From an uncultured Paraburkholderia sp. (lineage in GTDB: Bacteria; Pseudomonadota; Gammaproteobacteria; Burkholderiales; Burkholderiaceae): a DNA stretch of 64,000 nt. How positions within the stretch are numbered: the stretch's first letter is position 1; the number at the start of each line of letters is the position of its first letter. The DNA lies in NCBI GenBank assembly GCA_940746715.1, contig CALNWN010000002.1:372001-436000 (forward strand), read 5' to 3'. Of this stretch, positions 46,964 through 57,387 are shown piece by piece. Position numbers and translations under genes: made by a program. Under the pieces are notes generated by a model, which had not been told where the DNA came from, searched no databases, and saw nothing but the letters and a program-made list of their open reading frames with translations.

Positions 46964-48355
46964 GGCTGTCGGCTTGTGGAGGAGGCGGTGGCGGCGGCTC
47001 CGGTTCGGGCGCACCCCAGCCTGTCGGCACGATTCCGCCCGACCGCGCGAATCTTGCGCGCCCCGCGCTGCCTGATCCGGCCACGTCGGGAATCGATCAC
47101 GTGGTGCTGGTCACCATGGAAAACCGCTCCTTCGACCATTTGATGGGCTGGGTCCCGAATGCCGAAACTGTCCAGACCGGCCGAACCTTCAAGGATGCGT
47201 TCGGAGAAACGCATGCTCCATTTGCGCTCGCAACGAACCCCGCATATGGCTATCAGGCATGCTCGTTCGCCGACCCCAATCATTCATACGACGCCGGACG
47301 CGTTCATCTCGCCAATGGCGCCATGAACGGCTTCCTGCTGACAGCCGCCACGAGCCTCACGCGTGGCGATCTGCTGCCGATCGGCTATTTCCAGTCCGCG
47401 GATCTCGACTTCTATCGCGGCGCGGTCACGCAATACACGGTCTGCGACTACTATATGAGCGGCATTCTCGCCGACACGTATCCAAACCGCGTGTATCTGC
47501 ATAGCGGAGAAACGGACCGCCTGTCGGACACGCTCGACACGTCGTCGCTGCCGACCATCTGGGACCGCCTCGAAGCGAAGAACATTTTCTTCGACCTATT
47601 ACTTCCACGACGTGCCGTTTACCGCGCTGTACGGCACGCGCTATGTGGGCCGCTCTAAGCTTTTCTCCGAGTTTCTCACCGACGCGGCGGCCGGCACCTT
47701 GCCCTCGTTCTGCATGGTCGATCCGAGCTTTGTCGGCGAAGCGCAGGGCACGTCGAACGACGACCATCCTCATGCCGACGTGCGCAACGGCCAGGTGCTG
47801 CTCGGTCAGATCTACGACGCGTTGCGCACGAGCCCGAACTGGAGCAAGACGCTGATGATCATCGTGTATGACGAGTGGGGCGGTTTCATGGAACACGTGG
47901 CGCCGCCGGTCAAGCCGGTCTCCAGTGCGGAAGCCGCGCTCGGCAACGACGGCCGGCTCGGTTTCCGCGTACCGTGCATGCTGCTCGGCCCGCGCGTGCG
48001 CGCCAACTACGTGTCGCGCTATCCGTTCGATCCCAGTTCCATTCACCAGTTGCTCGCCTAGCGCTTCGGCCTCGATCCGCTTGGCGTGCGTGCAAGCGAT
48101 TCGACGACATTCAACATGGCATACGCACTCGACTTTACCGATCCCGCGCGCACCGACGCGCCGGCCATTGCTGTGAATCAAGGCACCTTCGGCTCGGCCT
48201 GCTCCAATATCTCGACGGCGACGTCGGGCGCGAGCGGCATCGCGCAACTGGACAAGAGCCAACTGGTGCCCAATACGGCGTTCAGTGCGCCGGGCGGCCG
48301 TTTTGCGGAGTTGCGGACCAAAGCGGACGGGCTGGGCTTTCCAGCGCCACAGTAA
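46964..48355 (+). pseudogene. Phospholipase C/AcpA-type phosphoesterase lipoprotein, 5' lesion, frameshift and nonsense
   Basis: Secreted phosphoesterase. The visible start is a lipobox LSAC followed by a Gly/Ser tail, but the signal-peptide codons upstream are lost: an in-frame TAA lies 6 codons before. Catalytic start VVLVTMENRSFDHLMG, then GYFQSADLDFYRGAVTQYTV and YTVCDYYMSGILADTYPNR. An extra base near 47596 breaks the frame before YYFHDVPFTALYGTRYV. Later YDEWGGFMEHVAPP carries metal-site residues. TAG at 48059-48061 interrupts HQLLA-Y-RFGLDPLGVRA. The tail is open to 48355. In related species such enzymes are secreted phospholipases or acid phosphatases. Confidence 0.8.
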
Positions 48356-48406
48356 TTAGTTGCAGTTGAGAGGATCGGCTTGCCGCTGCTCGCGCCGCGT
48401 CAAAAG

Positions 48407-50695
48407 TCAGAACAACTGCTTTTGACCGGACATCAGCCGTGTAAGGTCATCGCGCAGCAACGGCAGGATTGCATCGGCAACGGGTTGCAATTGACGCGTG
48501 AGGTAGTGTTCGTAGTCGATCGCGGAACGCAGTGTTTCGAGCGGCTCGGGGCCGGCAATCGTCATCACATAGCTGATCCAGCCGCCGTTCTGGTATTGCA
48601 GCGGACGACCTTGCCGGCGGTTGAATTCGTCGGCCACGCGGGCGGCGCGCACATGCGGCGGCACATTGCGTTCGTAGTCGCGCACGTAGTCCTGATAGGG
48701 CTGCTGCGTGAAGATGCGCCTATAAAGCTCCTGCTGGAACTGCTGCGCGAGCGGAGTCCAGTCAGTGCGTACGGTTTCAAGGCCCTTGTAGACAATCTCT
48801 TCGTGCCCGTCCGCCGACACGGTGAGCTCGGCGTAGCGTTTCTTGCTGCCTTCTTCCGCGCCGCGAATGGTCGGCATGAAAAAACGCCGGTAATGCCGCT
48901 CGAATTGCAATTCGAGCGCGCTTTCGAGCCCGAAGCGCTGTTGTAAATCTTGCCGCCACCATGCGTTGATATGTTCAACGAGCGCACGTCCGATGCGGCG
49001 CGCGTCGTCTTCGTCATGCGCGTGCCTGAGCCAGACGAAGGTCGAGTCTGTGTCGCCGTAGATGACTTCATAGCCTTCGGCCTGGATCAGCTCGCGCGTG
49101 CGGTGCATGATTTCATGGCCGCGCATGGTAATCGACGAGGCCAGACGCGGGTCGAAAAAGCGGCAACCGATTGAGCCCAGCACGCCGTAAAACGCATTCA
49201 TGATGATCTTCAGCGCCTGTGAGAGCGGTTTGTTCTGCTCTCGCTTGGCGGTTTCGCGGCCTTGCCAGACCTGGCCCACGATCGACGGCAGACAGTGGCG
49301 CGTGCGTGAGAAGCGCGCGCCGAGAAAGCCCGGCACGGACTCATCGTCGCCGGGATGGAGCATACCTTCCACGAGCCCGACCGGGTCGATCAGAAACGTG
49401 CGAATAATCGACGGATACAGGCTCTTGTAATCGAGCACCAGCACCGAGTCGTAGAGGCCCGGGCGCGAGTCCATGACGAAACCGCCTGGACTCGCGGCGC
49501 CGGCCACGTCGCCGACGTTGGGCGCCACGTAGCCTTGCCGGTGCATTCGCGGCATTTACAAATGCGTGAACGCCGCCACCGAACCGCCGCTGCGATCGGC
49601 GGGCAGACCCGTCACCGTGGCGCGTTCGAGCAGAAACGGCAGCAATTCCGTTCTCGCGAAGACGCGCGTGACGAGTTCGCAATCTTTCAGGTTGTATTGG
49701 GCCAGGGCGGGTTTGTCTTCGTCGAAGCGGCGCTGGATTTCATCCATGCGCTGATAGGGACTGTCGATGGATTTGCCTTCGCCCAGCACGGCTTGCGACA
49801 CATGTTCGAGGCTGAACGACGGAAAGCTCCACGTGGCTAAACGCAGCGCCTCGATGCCGTCGATAATCAATCGTCCCGCGGCGCCCGCGAAATAATGGTT
49901 CTGCTTCAGTCCGTGTTCGCGCCACTCCATCACGGCGCCGCCGCGTCCAAGCCGCAACGGCACGCGGTATTGTTCGGCGTGCTGCTGCAGCACCCGCAAG
50001 TCGAACTGCAAGAGATTCCAGCCGATGATCGCATCGGGATCGTGCCGCTCCATCCACGTGTTCAATTTTTCCAGCAACTCTGCGCGCGTTTCGCAGTATT
50101 TGAGGTCGAAGTCGAGCTTGCTGGCATCGCCGTTCGGCGGCCCGAGCATGTACACCTGGCGCTGGCCGCAACCTTCGAGAGCGATCGAATACAGCTCTGC
50201 ATGAACGCTGGTCTCGATGTCGAGCGAAACCAGCCTCAATGAAGGCCGATAGTCCGCCGCCGGTTTCAGTTCGCCATTCACGAGCGCCTTGTCGCTCTGC
50301 CGCTCGCCGCTGAACCACACCGGAACGGTGATGAAGCGCTCCATCATGTAGCGCTCCGGCGGAAAGACATCGGCCTCGTAAACCTCCACGCCGCCTTGCT
50401 TCAGGCGCTTCTCGTAGCCGGTCAACTGGCGATATTGCGGACAGTAAAGTCCCAGCACCGGTCGGTGATGAAAGTCGTGCAGTTCGAGTGGACGCAGATC
50501 CAGCGGTGCCTCGCGGCGCAAAATCGTTTCAGCGCGTTCGCGCTGTTCGGCAGGAATGAATGCAACCGATGTTTGATGGCGCAAACGGATGTGATGGGGC
50601 CCGGCATCCGTTGCCAGTCAGAAATCGACTTCGGTACCGGCGGGCGTGTCCCTCCAATGCCGCGTCAAGATGAAACCCTGCTCGAGCTCTGTCAA
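48407..50695 (-). pseudogene. polB: DNA polymerase II, two nonsense codons and an in-frame deletion
   Basis: Family B repair polymerase with proofreading exonuclease, SOS-linked in E. coli. It opens LTELEQGFILTRHWRDTPAG; TTG 50695 is the assumed start (GTG 50701 and 50704 possible). TGA at 50618-50620 replaces the Trp of DF-W-LATDAGP; TAA at 49556-49558 replaces Tyr in FTHL-Y-MPRMHRQGYV. Exonuclease motif LVSLDIETS, polymerase motif A DYKSLYPSIIRTF, motif C YGDTDSTF are present. Compared with E. coli Pol II, about 26 residues between YQDYVRD and YERNVPPHV are missing near 48675. Three lesions, so the gene is dead. No frameshift seen. Confidence 0.9.
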
Positions 50696-50897
50696 ACCCA
50701 CCACCTGTGCCTTGGAAACGGCGCGTCGTCGCCTGATGCGATTTTACCGCCCTGCGCATGCAGCGGCGCCCTGTGCTCGCCGGTGCTCATGTCACCGGGC
50801 ATGCAGCCGCGCGGCGTAGCCGGTATGATGGTTTGGCAGCGTGTGTTTCGGCGCGATCATGCGCTGGTCAATCTTCTAAAACAGCGGAGTATATGAA

Positions 50898-51323
50898 ATG
50901 ACTTTGGGCAAACTTCTGGTGGCGACTGCGGTGGCCGCAGCGAGCTTCGGCGCGCACGCGCAAGTCGCGGGCACGCAACCTCTTGGCGTGACTGTCGAGC
51001 AATCGAATGCGTTGCTGAGCGGCTGGAGCGTGAAAAAGAGCATTCTCGGCAAGGCCGTGTACAACGATCAGAACGAGAAGATCGGTTCGATCCGTGATCT
51101 CGTGGTGGCACCGGACGGCTCGCTGTCCGCAGCGATTGTCGCTGCAGGCGGGTTTCTCGGCGTTGCGTCGCATGATGTAGCCGTACCGATTGCCGCGCTC
51201 GACATTCGTTCGGGCAACTTTTATCTGGCCGGCGCGACGAAGGCGGCGTTGAAGGCCACGCCCGAGTTCCAGTACAACAAGGTACAAACGCCGCCGAAGC
51301 CGAAGAAGCTGTCGGCGCAGTGA
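50898..51323 (+). CDS. Exported PRC-barrel protein
   Basis: 141 residues, GGAG 6 bases before the ATG. Signal peptide (LLVATAVAAASFGAHAQ, AHA-Q cleavage). PRC-barrel-like domain: GWSVKKSILGKAVYNDQNEK, IGSIRDLVVAPDGSLSAAIV, VAVPIAALDI. Ends with a Pro/Lys-rich tail. PRC-barrel proteins of this exported kind are often induced under stress, but their role is not defined. Intact, divergent from polB. Confidence 0.82.
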   Translation: MTLGKLLVATAVAAASFGAHAQVAGTQPLGVTVEQSNALLSGWSVKKSILGKAVYNDQNEKIGSIRDLVVAPDGSLSAAIVAAGGFLGVASHDVAVPIAALDIRSGNFYLAGATKAALKATPEFQYNKVQTPPKPKKLSAQ

Positions 51324-51347
51324 TGCATAGGGCACAGTGACTTCAGA

Positions 51348-51390
51348 ACGGGACCGTTCCCGTGTGTGGGCCGGACGGATGCGCCGGCCC
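51348..51390. terminator. Two GC-rich hairpins between convergent genes
   Basis: ACGGGA-CCGT-TCCCGT at 51348-51363 and GGGCCGG-9 bases-CCGGCCC at 51368-51390. They lie between the PRC-barrel stop and the DUF2891 stop. Position suggests termination for one or both genes; there is no T-run. Confidence 0.4.
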
Positions 51391-51400
51391 GCGCTTCTCT

Positions 51401-52409
51401 TCACGCCTCGAGGGCGAGCGTCGCGAAGGTACCCAGCCAATGTTCGCCCATGTAGTCTCCGGCCACATGAGGCAGCGCACTTTGCAAATGCCGCTCGGCG
51501 GAATCGAGCAGCGCGGCCCGGCGGATGTCACCTGCGGGCAATGCACGGGCGAGCGAGCGCTGGCACCAGGCGCGACTCAGGTTGAGGCCGTCGAGGTGCG
51601 CAATCTTGCCGTCGGTGCGGTCCGTGACCGTGACCGGCTCGAATAACGTAGCGGGCTTTTTCGCGCCCAGATCGGGCAGAAAGCGCCCGAACAAGTCGAC
51701 GAATTGTGCGGGCGGCAAAACGCGCCGCATCAATTCCGCTTCCATCAGCGAGGGCGAGAGGAACTCGTCGCCGGCGGGCTCCCACGCCTGGCACCCCACG
51801 TCATGCAAAAACCAGCGCTCCGCCATGCTGACAATTAACGCCTTCAGCGAGCCGTGCGAGGTTTGCCGCGCGAAATCGAGCGTAAGCGCGAGCGCGAAGG
51901 CCATGTTGAAATGCGTGCACACCCGTAACGGATAAGTGGCTTTGGGCAGGAACGTCTCGAAGCGCTCGACGAAAACCTCGGTAAGCGGCGCAAAAGTCTT
52001 GGACCAGCGCGCGCCGTGCGAGAGCTTCAACGAATGTAGTTGCGCGCTGAGCGTGAGCAACCACGCCCAGCCATAAGGCCTCGAAGCCGAGGTTATGCGG
52101 CAGGTCGAGGTAAGCCCGCTCGCCGGCGACGTTCGCAGCCGTGAAGTGCTCGTCGACCACAGCGACAATACGTTCGGCTTCCGGCAGGTCCGGAAAGCGC
52201 TCAATAAGATGAAGAACCAGCCAGTAGCCATGCACGCACGAGTGCCAGTCATAGCTGCCGTAAAAGATGGGATGCAACGCGCGCGGGCTTTGCACGTCTT
52301 GCGGGCCGGCCAGCGAATGCGTGAGTTTGTTCGGATATTCGCGCGTGAGGTGAGCGAGCGCGAGATTGGCGAATCTGGAAGCGAATTCGCGTGTGAGCAG
52401 GGCGGTCAT
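51401..52409 (-). pseudogene. DUF2891 protein, one frameshift
   Basis: Start 52409 (MTALLTREFASRFANLALAH). DUF2891 proteins are all-helical, about 330-350 residues, with a conserved YDWHSCVHGYWLVLHLIER block, seen here in full. Frame breaks near 52075 in GFEALWLG where the sequence should continue YGWAWLLTLSAQLHSLKL; from there it is open through YPLRVCTHFNMAFALALTLD, WEPAGDEFLSPSLMEAELM and AGDYMGEHWLGTFATLAL. The conserved His, Asp and Glu residues suggest an (alpha/alpha)6 hydrolase-like fold, but no activity is known. Confidence 0.8.
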
Positions 52410-52763
52410 CGGCGGTTCCTCGAAAGCGGAATACGAGCAGGCCATTAGTATCGTATTGGCGGCCCGAATAGCAAAGCTCTGAACGTTGTGCGCTTGCGCA
52501 TGCGCTATCGGTATTCTAGTCGCAGCAGCGGGAATGCCGCGATATCGGCTTTTGCCGAAGCGAACGGCGCGTAATTGCGGCTAAAGCTGCCGTTAGAGTT
52601 TTTGCTGGCGTGCGGGCAAGACTCTCGCAGGAGACGGCGACCGGATCGTGTTTCTTTCCGGTTCTTTGCGCGGTAGCGGCGGTTGATATGTGCGTGCTAT
52701 GGTCGCGTTCCGCCACAAGTCATGCGTCTTTCCACCGACAACACGAAGATGGAGCCGTTCTTT
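52410..52763. other. Intergenic region
   Basis: About 350 bases between the DUF2891 start (minus) and a small plus-strand gene. No supported gene; no clear repeat or operator. Confidence 0.5.
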
Positions 52764-52967
52764 ATGCGGCGCGCGAGCGCCGTCAATTTCTTGCTGGCGC
52801 GCCGGCGGGTGTGCCTCGATAAGATTGCGTCCGCAACGAGTGCGGAGTTGGAGCGCGAGCGCGAAGTCGAGTTAATCGAGCGTCTGGTACTCGATGTTCG
52901 CGCAGGGCGGCTCAGTACTTTCGAAATGAAGCATGCAAAAGCGGTGACGGTGGTTCTCACCGATTAA
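52764..52967 (+). CDS. Small basic hypothetical protein
   Basis: 67 residues from ATG 52764, preferred over ATG 52749 because GGAG lies 10 bases upstream. Basic N-terminal part (RRASAVNFLLARRRV), then Glu/Arg-rich helices (SAELEREREVELIERLVLDV). Ends AKAVTVVLTD. No membrane segment. I do not recognise it; natural-looking composition and codon use support it as a gene. Confidence 0.45.
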   Translation: MRRASAVNFLLARRRVCLDKIASATSAELEREREVELIERLVLDVRAGRLSTFEMKHAKAVTVVLTD

Positions 52968-52988
52968 GGCTTCACTATATTGGCGGAA

Positions 52989-53205
52989 TTAGAAGCGATA
53001 GCCGACGGAGACAAACGACGCGATCCAATCCAGCTTCAGCCTGGTCCGTGCTCGTCACCGTGCCGACCGGGGACTTCGTGGTCAGCGTCGCGCGCGTGCA
53101 GAGCCGCATATACGAGAGCGACACGTCGACCGACCAGTGCTTGTCGATGTTATACGAGACGCCCGCATTGATCACCGGCGCTTCTTTTCTTACTTGCTGC
53201 GAGCT
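52989..53205 (-). pseudogene. C-terminal remnant of an OmpW-type porin
   Basis: On the minus strand: EAPVINAGVSYNIDKHWSVD, VSLSYMRLCTRATLTTKSPV, then after one base shift LKLDWIASFVSVGYRF and stop. The W-x-x-D-V-S-x-S-Y-M-R strand and the terminal Phe after GYRF are the end of OmpW outer-membrane barrels. The first two thirds are gone; upstream sequence is unrelated. Confidence 0.68.
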
Positions 53206-53289
53206 AGAACAATAGAGTGATTACTCTGCCGGGAGACGAGTCATACGTGTGGCAAGTGCCGAAAGCGGAAAGCGATAAAGCGCCCGGCC

Positions 53290-54441
53290 TCACGCATTAC
53301 CTTTCGAATTGGCCCGCGCCGCGCTGCTGCACGCAAATAGGCGTGCAACCAGGCCGCGCGATACTTCGGGTGCCTCCGCCGCTTCCATCACATGGCGCCA
53401 CCAACGCTCGCCGCGATGCGGTGCGGCAAGATCGAGCCGCTCGCCCATGCGCGGTGTGGAAAGCGCGACGCCGCGCGCCGCGGCGAGTCCGAGTACGCGC
53501 TCGAACGGCTCATACCACCGGTGCATGGCGAGATCGAATGTGCCGTTGTGAATCGGTACCAGCCAGCGGCCGCGCAAATCGACATGGGCCTGCACGGTGT
53601 CTTCAGGCTGCATGTGGACATAGGGCCACTGTGCGTCGTACGCGCCGGTTTCCACGAGTGCCACGTCGAACGACCCGAGGCGCTCGCCGATCGTCCTGAA
53701 GCCGTCGAAGTAGCCGGTGTCGCCGCTGAAGAACACGCGCAGGTCGTCGTCGACGATAACCCACGAGGCCCACAGCGTGCTATTGCCGTCAAAGAGGCTG
53801 CGCCCGGAAAAATGCTGCGCGGGCGTCGCCGTGAATGCAATACCGCCGACGTCCACGCTTTGCCACCAGTCGAGCTGACGCACCTTGTTCGCGTCGATAC
53901 CTCATTCGATCAGCCGGTGGCCGACGCCGAGCGACGTGACGAAGCGCTCGGTCGTGGCGGCGAGCGCCAGCACCGTTTAGCGGTCGAGGTGATCGTAGTG
54001 ATCGTGCGAAAGCAGCACGCCGGCAAGCGGCGGCAGATCCGCGAGCGCGATAGGCGGCGCATGAAAACGCTTGGGACCGACGCGACGGAACGGCGAAGCG
54101 CGTTCCGCGAACACCGGATCGGTCAGCCAGAACCGGCCGCGCAACCTGAGCAACAGGGTGGAATGCCCGAGCCGGTAAAGGCTGCGATCGGGCGCCGTGT
54201 GAAGATCGTCGCGCGTCAATGCGTCGACAGGTAAGGCGCCTTCCGGCACCGTGCCCGAGGGCTTATTCAACAGCACATTCCACGCAATGCGTAAGGTCTT
54301 GCCGAATCCTTCGACGGGACGCGGCTTCACGTTGCGAAAGCGCTCGCCGTCGTGCTGTGCCGAGAGGCCGGCCAGCTCGCGCCCGCGCCTCGCGGCGTGG
54401 ACGCCCAAGGCACGGCTAATGGAGTCGAGAAACGATGTCAT
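53290..54441 (-). pseudogene. MBL-fold hydrolase (NAPE-PLD-like), two nonsense codons
   Basis: Metallo-beta-lactamase-fold protein of about 384 codons. Metal motif HxHxDH as LLSHDHYDHLD; later RVFFSGDTGYFDG and PIHNGTFDLAMHRW, typical of the NAPE-PLD/RomA-like group, with QLDWWQSVDVGGI and HFSGRSLFDGNSTLWASWV. TAA at 53977-53979 directly after HLDR (Lys to stop would need one change) and TGA at 53902-53904 in RLIE-W-GIDANKV. No frameshift, so both lesions are substitutions. Divergent from a TetR gene that probably controlled it. Confidence 0.85.
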
Positions 54442-54459
54442 GTACGCCGCCCCAAGTCG

Positions 54460-54503
54460 AAAGTAGACTGAGGAGTGTACTTTATAATCTCAAAAAGTAA
54501 ACT
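54460..54503. promoter_or_regulatory. TetR operator with three half-sites
   Basis: AGTGTACTTT (54474-54483) and AAAGTAAACT (54494-54503) form a 10-bp inverted repeat (9 of 10 positions) with a 10-base spacer. A third copy, AAAGTAGACT, lies at 54460-54469. It occupies the whole gap between the divergent MBL hydrolase and TetR genes, overlapping both promoters. Confidence 0.7.
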
Positions 54504-54523
54504 GCCCGGTGTAAAATTTCCGG

Positions 54524-55138
54524 ATGGACCCCACCGTCACTCATCAACGCCTGACCGACCGCAAGCGGGTCGCCGTGATTGTCGCGGCTATCGACGAATT
54601 TCTCGCGGCGGGCTTCGACGGCACCAGCATGGACCGCATCGCCGCGCGCGCGAACGTCTCCAAGCGCACGGTCTATAACCATTTCCCGAGCAAGGAAGCG
54701 CTGTTCGCCGAAATCCTGCGGCAGTTGTGGGACGCGAGCCATGCCGGCGACGCTTTTGCCTATCGGGCGACGATACCGTTGCGCGAGCAACTGGTCGAAC
54801 TGTTGATGCGCAAGCTGCGGCTTCTCAACGACGAGTCGTTCCTCGCGCTTGCGCGCGTGGCGATCGCCGCGGGCATTCATTCGCCAGAACGCGCGCGGGA
54901 CATGGTCGCGCGCCTCGGCGAACGCGAAGAAGACCTCACCGTATGGATACGCGCGGCCGCAGCGGACAAACGTCTGCGGATTGCGGACCCTGTGTTCGCC
55001 TCGTATCAGTTGCAGGGCCTCGTCAAGGCGTTTGCGTTCTGGCCGCAGGTGACGATGGGCCAGCCGCCGCTCAGCGAGACCGAGCAGCAGGCCATTGCCG
55101 ATTCCGCCGCCGACATGTTTCTCGCACGCTATGCCTGA
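54524..55138 (+). CDS. TetR family regulator
   Basis: 204 residues, intact. HTH: IVAAIDEFLAAGFDGTSMDR, then ANVSKRTVYNHFPSKEALFA. The C-terminal domain has the TetR_C_7/AefR-like pattern (LALARVAIAAGIHSPERARD, SYQLQGLVKAFAFWPQVTMG). Likely represses itself and the divergent MBL hydrolase through the half-sites between them; relatives control efflux or lipid stress genes. Confidence 0.87.
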   Translation: MDPTVTHQRLTDRKRVAVIVAAIDEFLAAGFDGTSMDRIAARANVSKRTVYNHFPSKEALFAEILRQLWDASHAGDAFAYRATIPLREQLVELLMRKLRLLNDESFLALARVAIAAGIHSPERARDMVARLGEREEDLTVWIRAAAADKRLRIADPVFASYQLQGLVKAFAFWPQVTMGQPPLSETEQQAIADSAADMFLARYA

Positions 55139-55150
55139 GCGCCGGCGCGC

Positions 55151-56627
55151 TTACGCTTCGTCCTCCCAATCGTGCCATTCGACGCGATAAGCCTGCACAT
55201 AATCGCTGACCGCGGCTCCAACGGTCGGCATGAAACACCGTTCCCCGATTCGCTCGAAAATGCCGTAGCGTTTGAGGCTGTCCTTGACCGGCCCCTTCAA
55301 TTCCGCAAAGCAGAGCTGGATGTTCATCGCCTCGAGCTGTTCGACGAGTTCGGCCAGCATGTCCGCAGCGGTGATGTCGATGTCGGTCACAGGTTCGGCG
55401 GCAATCACGATGCGGCGTGTGGGCGCGGGTGCAGCGTCGATCGCCTGTTGCACACGTTCGCGGAAAATCTGCGCGTTGGCGAAAAAGAGCGGCGCGTCCC
55501 AGCGCAGGAGTACGAGCCCCGGCACGCGCCGCGCATCGGGATGCCGCGAGATATCGTGGTATCCCTTCACACCCCGTCGACGCGCCCCAGCACCGCCGCA
55601 TACGGCCGCCACGCGCGCCACAGAAACATCAGCACGGCGAGCGCCAGGGCGATCCCCACGCCTGCCACGACGCCGGACAGCACGACGCCGAGGAAACAGA
55701 CGCGATCGACGTGTCGCCCGCCGCGCAGTCCATAAGTTTGCGACAACAGGCTGACGTCGGTCAGCGTGACGAGTGAAATCGCCAACGCCGTCGTGCCGAG
55801 CGCGAGCCACTCGCTCAATGCGAGCAGCGGAAATTCAGGCGCCGGTAGACCGCGCGGCACGCTACCGACGACGGCAATGCCCGCACGTGTCGCCAGATCG
55901 GCTCACGATGCGGCAAGCGTGGCCGCCGCGACCGCGATAAGGACGCCAGGCAGTCTGGGCGCCCAGCGTCGACAGGCCAGAATTACGACAAGCGAGCCCA
56001 CGCCGATGGCGAGCGCCGCGCCGTTGATCTGGGCCGCCAGTACGCCGCGCGCCAGTTCGTGGACCCGCGCGAGGAACGATTCGCCCTTCACCGGAAGACC
56101 CAATATTTTGGGTAACTGACTAATTATGATGGTCAGCATGATGCCGTTGAGATAGCCGTGGCGTATCGGCGTGGAAAGGAGATCGGCGATATAGCCCAGT
56201 TTGAGGAGGCCCACGGCCACGCACAGCAGGCCAGAGAGCAGCGCAAGGGCGACCGCCAGCATGACCGCTTGCGGGCCGCCCCATGCGGGGCGAGCGGTAT
56301 CGCGGCCGCGAGAATCAGCGCGACCAGCGCGGAATCCGATCCTACCACGAGGATGCGGCTTGAGCCGAACACGGCATAGGCAACGAGCGCCGCAAGCGAC
56401 GCATACAGGCCCGCCACAGAAGGCATGCCCGCAGCCTCCGCATACGCCATCCCCGCCGGCACCAGCACGGCGCTCAGCGTGACGCCCGCGGCAGCGTCGT
56501 GCGGCAGGCAGGCGAGCCGATACTCGCGCATCCACGTGAGCGCCGGAATCCAGCGCGCGAGCCGGTCCAGAACGTGTGCGTGACGCCGCGTGGCCCGCGG
56601 CTCTGTGTGAACTTTGCCCATCTGCAC
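55151..56627 (-). pseudogene. SulP anion transporter with STAS domain, frameshift, stop and ~90-residue deletion
   Basis: SLC26/SulP inner-membrane transporter for sulfate, bicarbonate or organic anions. Start GTG 56627 with GAGGTG upstream. Seen: AAAGVTLSAVLVPAGMAYAE in TM1, SSRILVVGSDSALVALILAA in TM3. Frame breaks near 56290 and resumes as AVMLAVALALLSGLLCVAVG, with IRHGYLNGIMLTIIISQLPK. TGA at 55903-55905 lies before DLATRAGIAVVGSVPRGLP. After YGLRGGRHVDR the text jumps to VCFLGVVLSGVVAGVGI, about 90 residues short (several helices). The C-terminal STAS domain (VPGLVLLRWDAPLFFANAQI, DIDITAADMLAELVEQLEAM) is complete. Confidence 0.82.
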
Positions 56628-57104
56628 GCTGGATCACCTCGCATGTTGCATGTGCGGACGTTCGTCTCTATGCGGCGCGGTTGAGCGCGGCCCGGCGAGG
56701 AGACCGTGGGCACTGACCCCGTTGTGGGGCGCAGGCTCAAAACGGGCGCAAGTCATGCATGCGTTAACCGCATGCGTTGCCGTCCTTACCCTGCCATGCG
56801 AACTCGCAAGCATTGAACCATCCGCACGAGGTCGTACTGGCGACTTTGCGCTACCCGAAGCAATAGCAGGCCTGAGCGCATACAGCCTACAGGTTGCGCT
56901 TTTTACATGGCATTGCAAGTTGTACAGGGACAGAAGGTGGCCGCGTATTGCGAAGCCGTGCCGTGTCGGCATGCTGGCGATGCGTCTATTTTCAGGCGCT
57001 TTTCCGGCAAGTGGCCGATGTGCGCCCGATCTGTCGAAGTAGCCGCGCCTCGCCAAGGGCGAAAAGCGTGACATTCGATGCTCACCAGCGATAAGGAGAT
57101 TATG
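56628..57104. other. Intergenic region
   Basis: About 475 bases between the divergent sulP and small-lipoprotein genes. It is less GC-rich than its surroundings in places (56880-56930). No supported gene, repeat or RNA is seen. The length suggests that a small gene may have decayed here. Confidence 0.5.
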
Positions 57105-57287
57105 ATGGAACCCGTACTAAGGAAGGCGATGGTCGCCGTATTGATCGCGGCGCTGGCAGGCGGTACTTTTGGGTGCAAACGCTCTGGCACGAACGATACG
57201 GTGGGAACCGCGGGCATGAGCGGGCCGGCTGCGACGAGCAATAGCATGGCGCCGCCGGCAACTGGCGCGTCCGGCGCGAGCCAGTAG
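57105..57287 (+). CDS. Small lipoprotein
   Basis: 60 residues, from the second of two adjacent ATGs because the AAGGAG site is then 6 bases away. N-terminal KAMVAVLIAALAGGTFGC with lipobox TFGC, followed by a low-complexity Thr/Ser/Ala/Gly tail. Looks like a small outer-membrane or periplasmic lipoprotein without a folded domain. Intact, function unknown. Confidence 0.65.
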   Translation: MEPVLRKAMVAVLIAALAGGTFGCKRSGTNDTVGTAGMSGPAATSNSMAPPATGASGASQ

Positions 57288-57387
57288 GGCGGCAGCGCAG
57301 GCCTTTGCCTCGCGTCACGCGTCACGCGCGGCAATCTGCAAGCACAGGAGCGACGCCGCGCCATCCGCCATGCAAGAGGGGAATGAC

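Noticed and set aside
22256..53904. TGA possibly recoded as tryptophan (several Trp positions hold TGA)
   Set aside because: Many intact genes end in TGA at the expected C-terminus (for example the LysR at 19784), TAG and TAA nonsense codons occur as well, and indels are equally common. Decay explains all of it.
56614..57042. 142-codon frame in the intergenic region before the small lipoprotein
   Set aside because: No ribosome site, low-quality composition and no family; overlaps the sulP start on the other strand.
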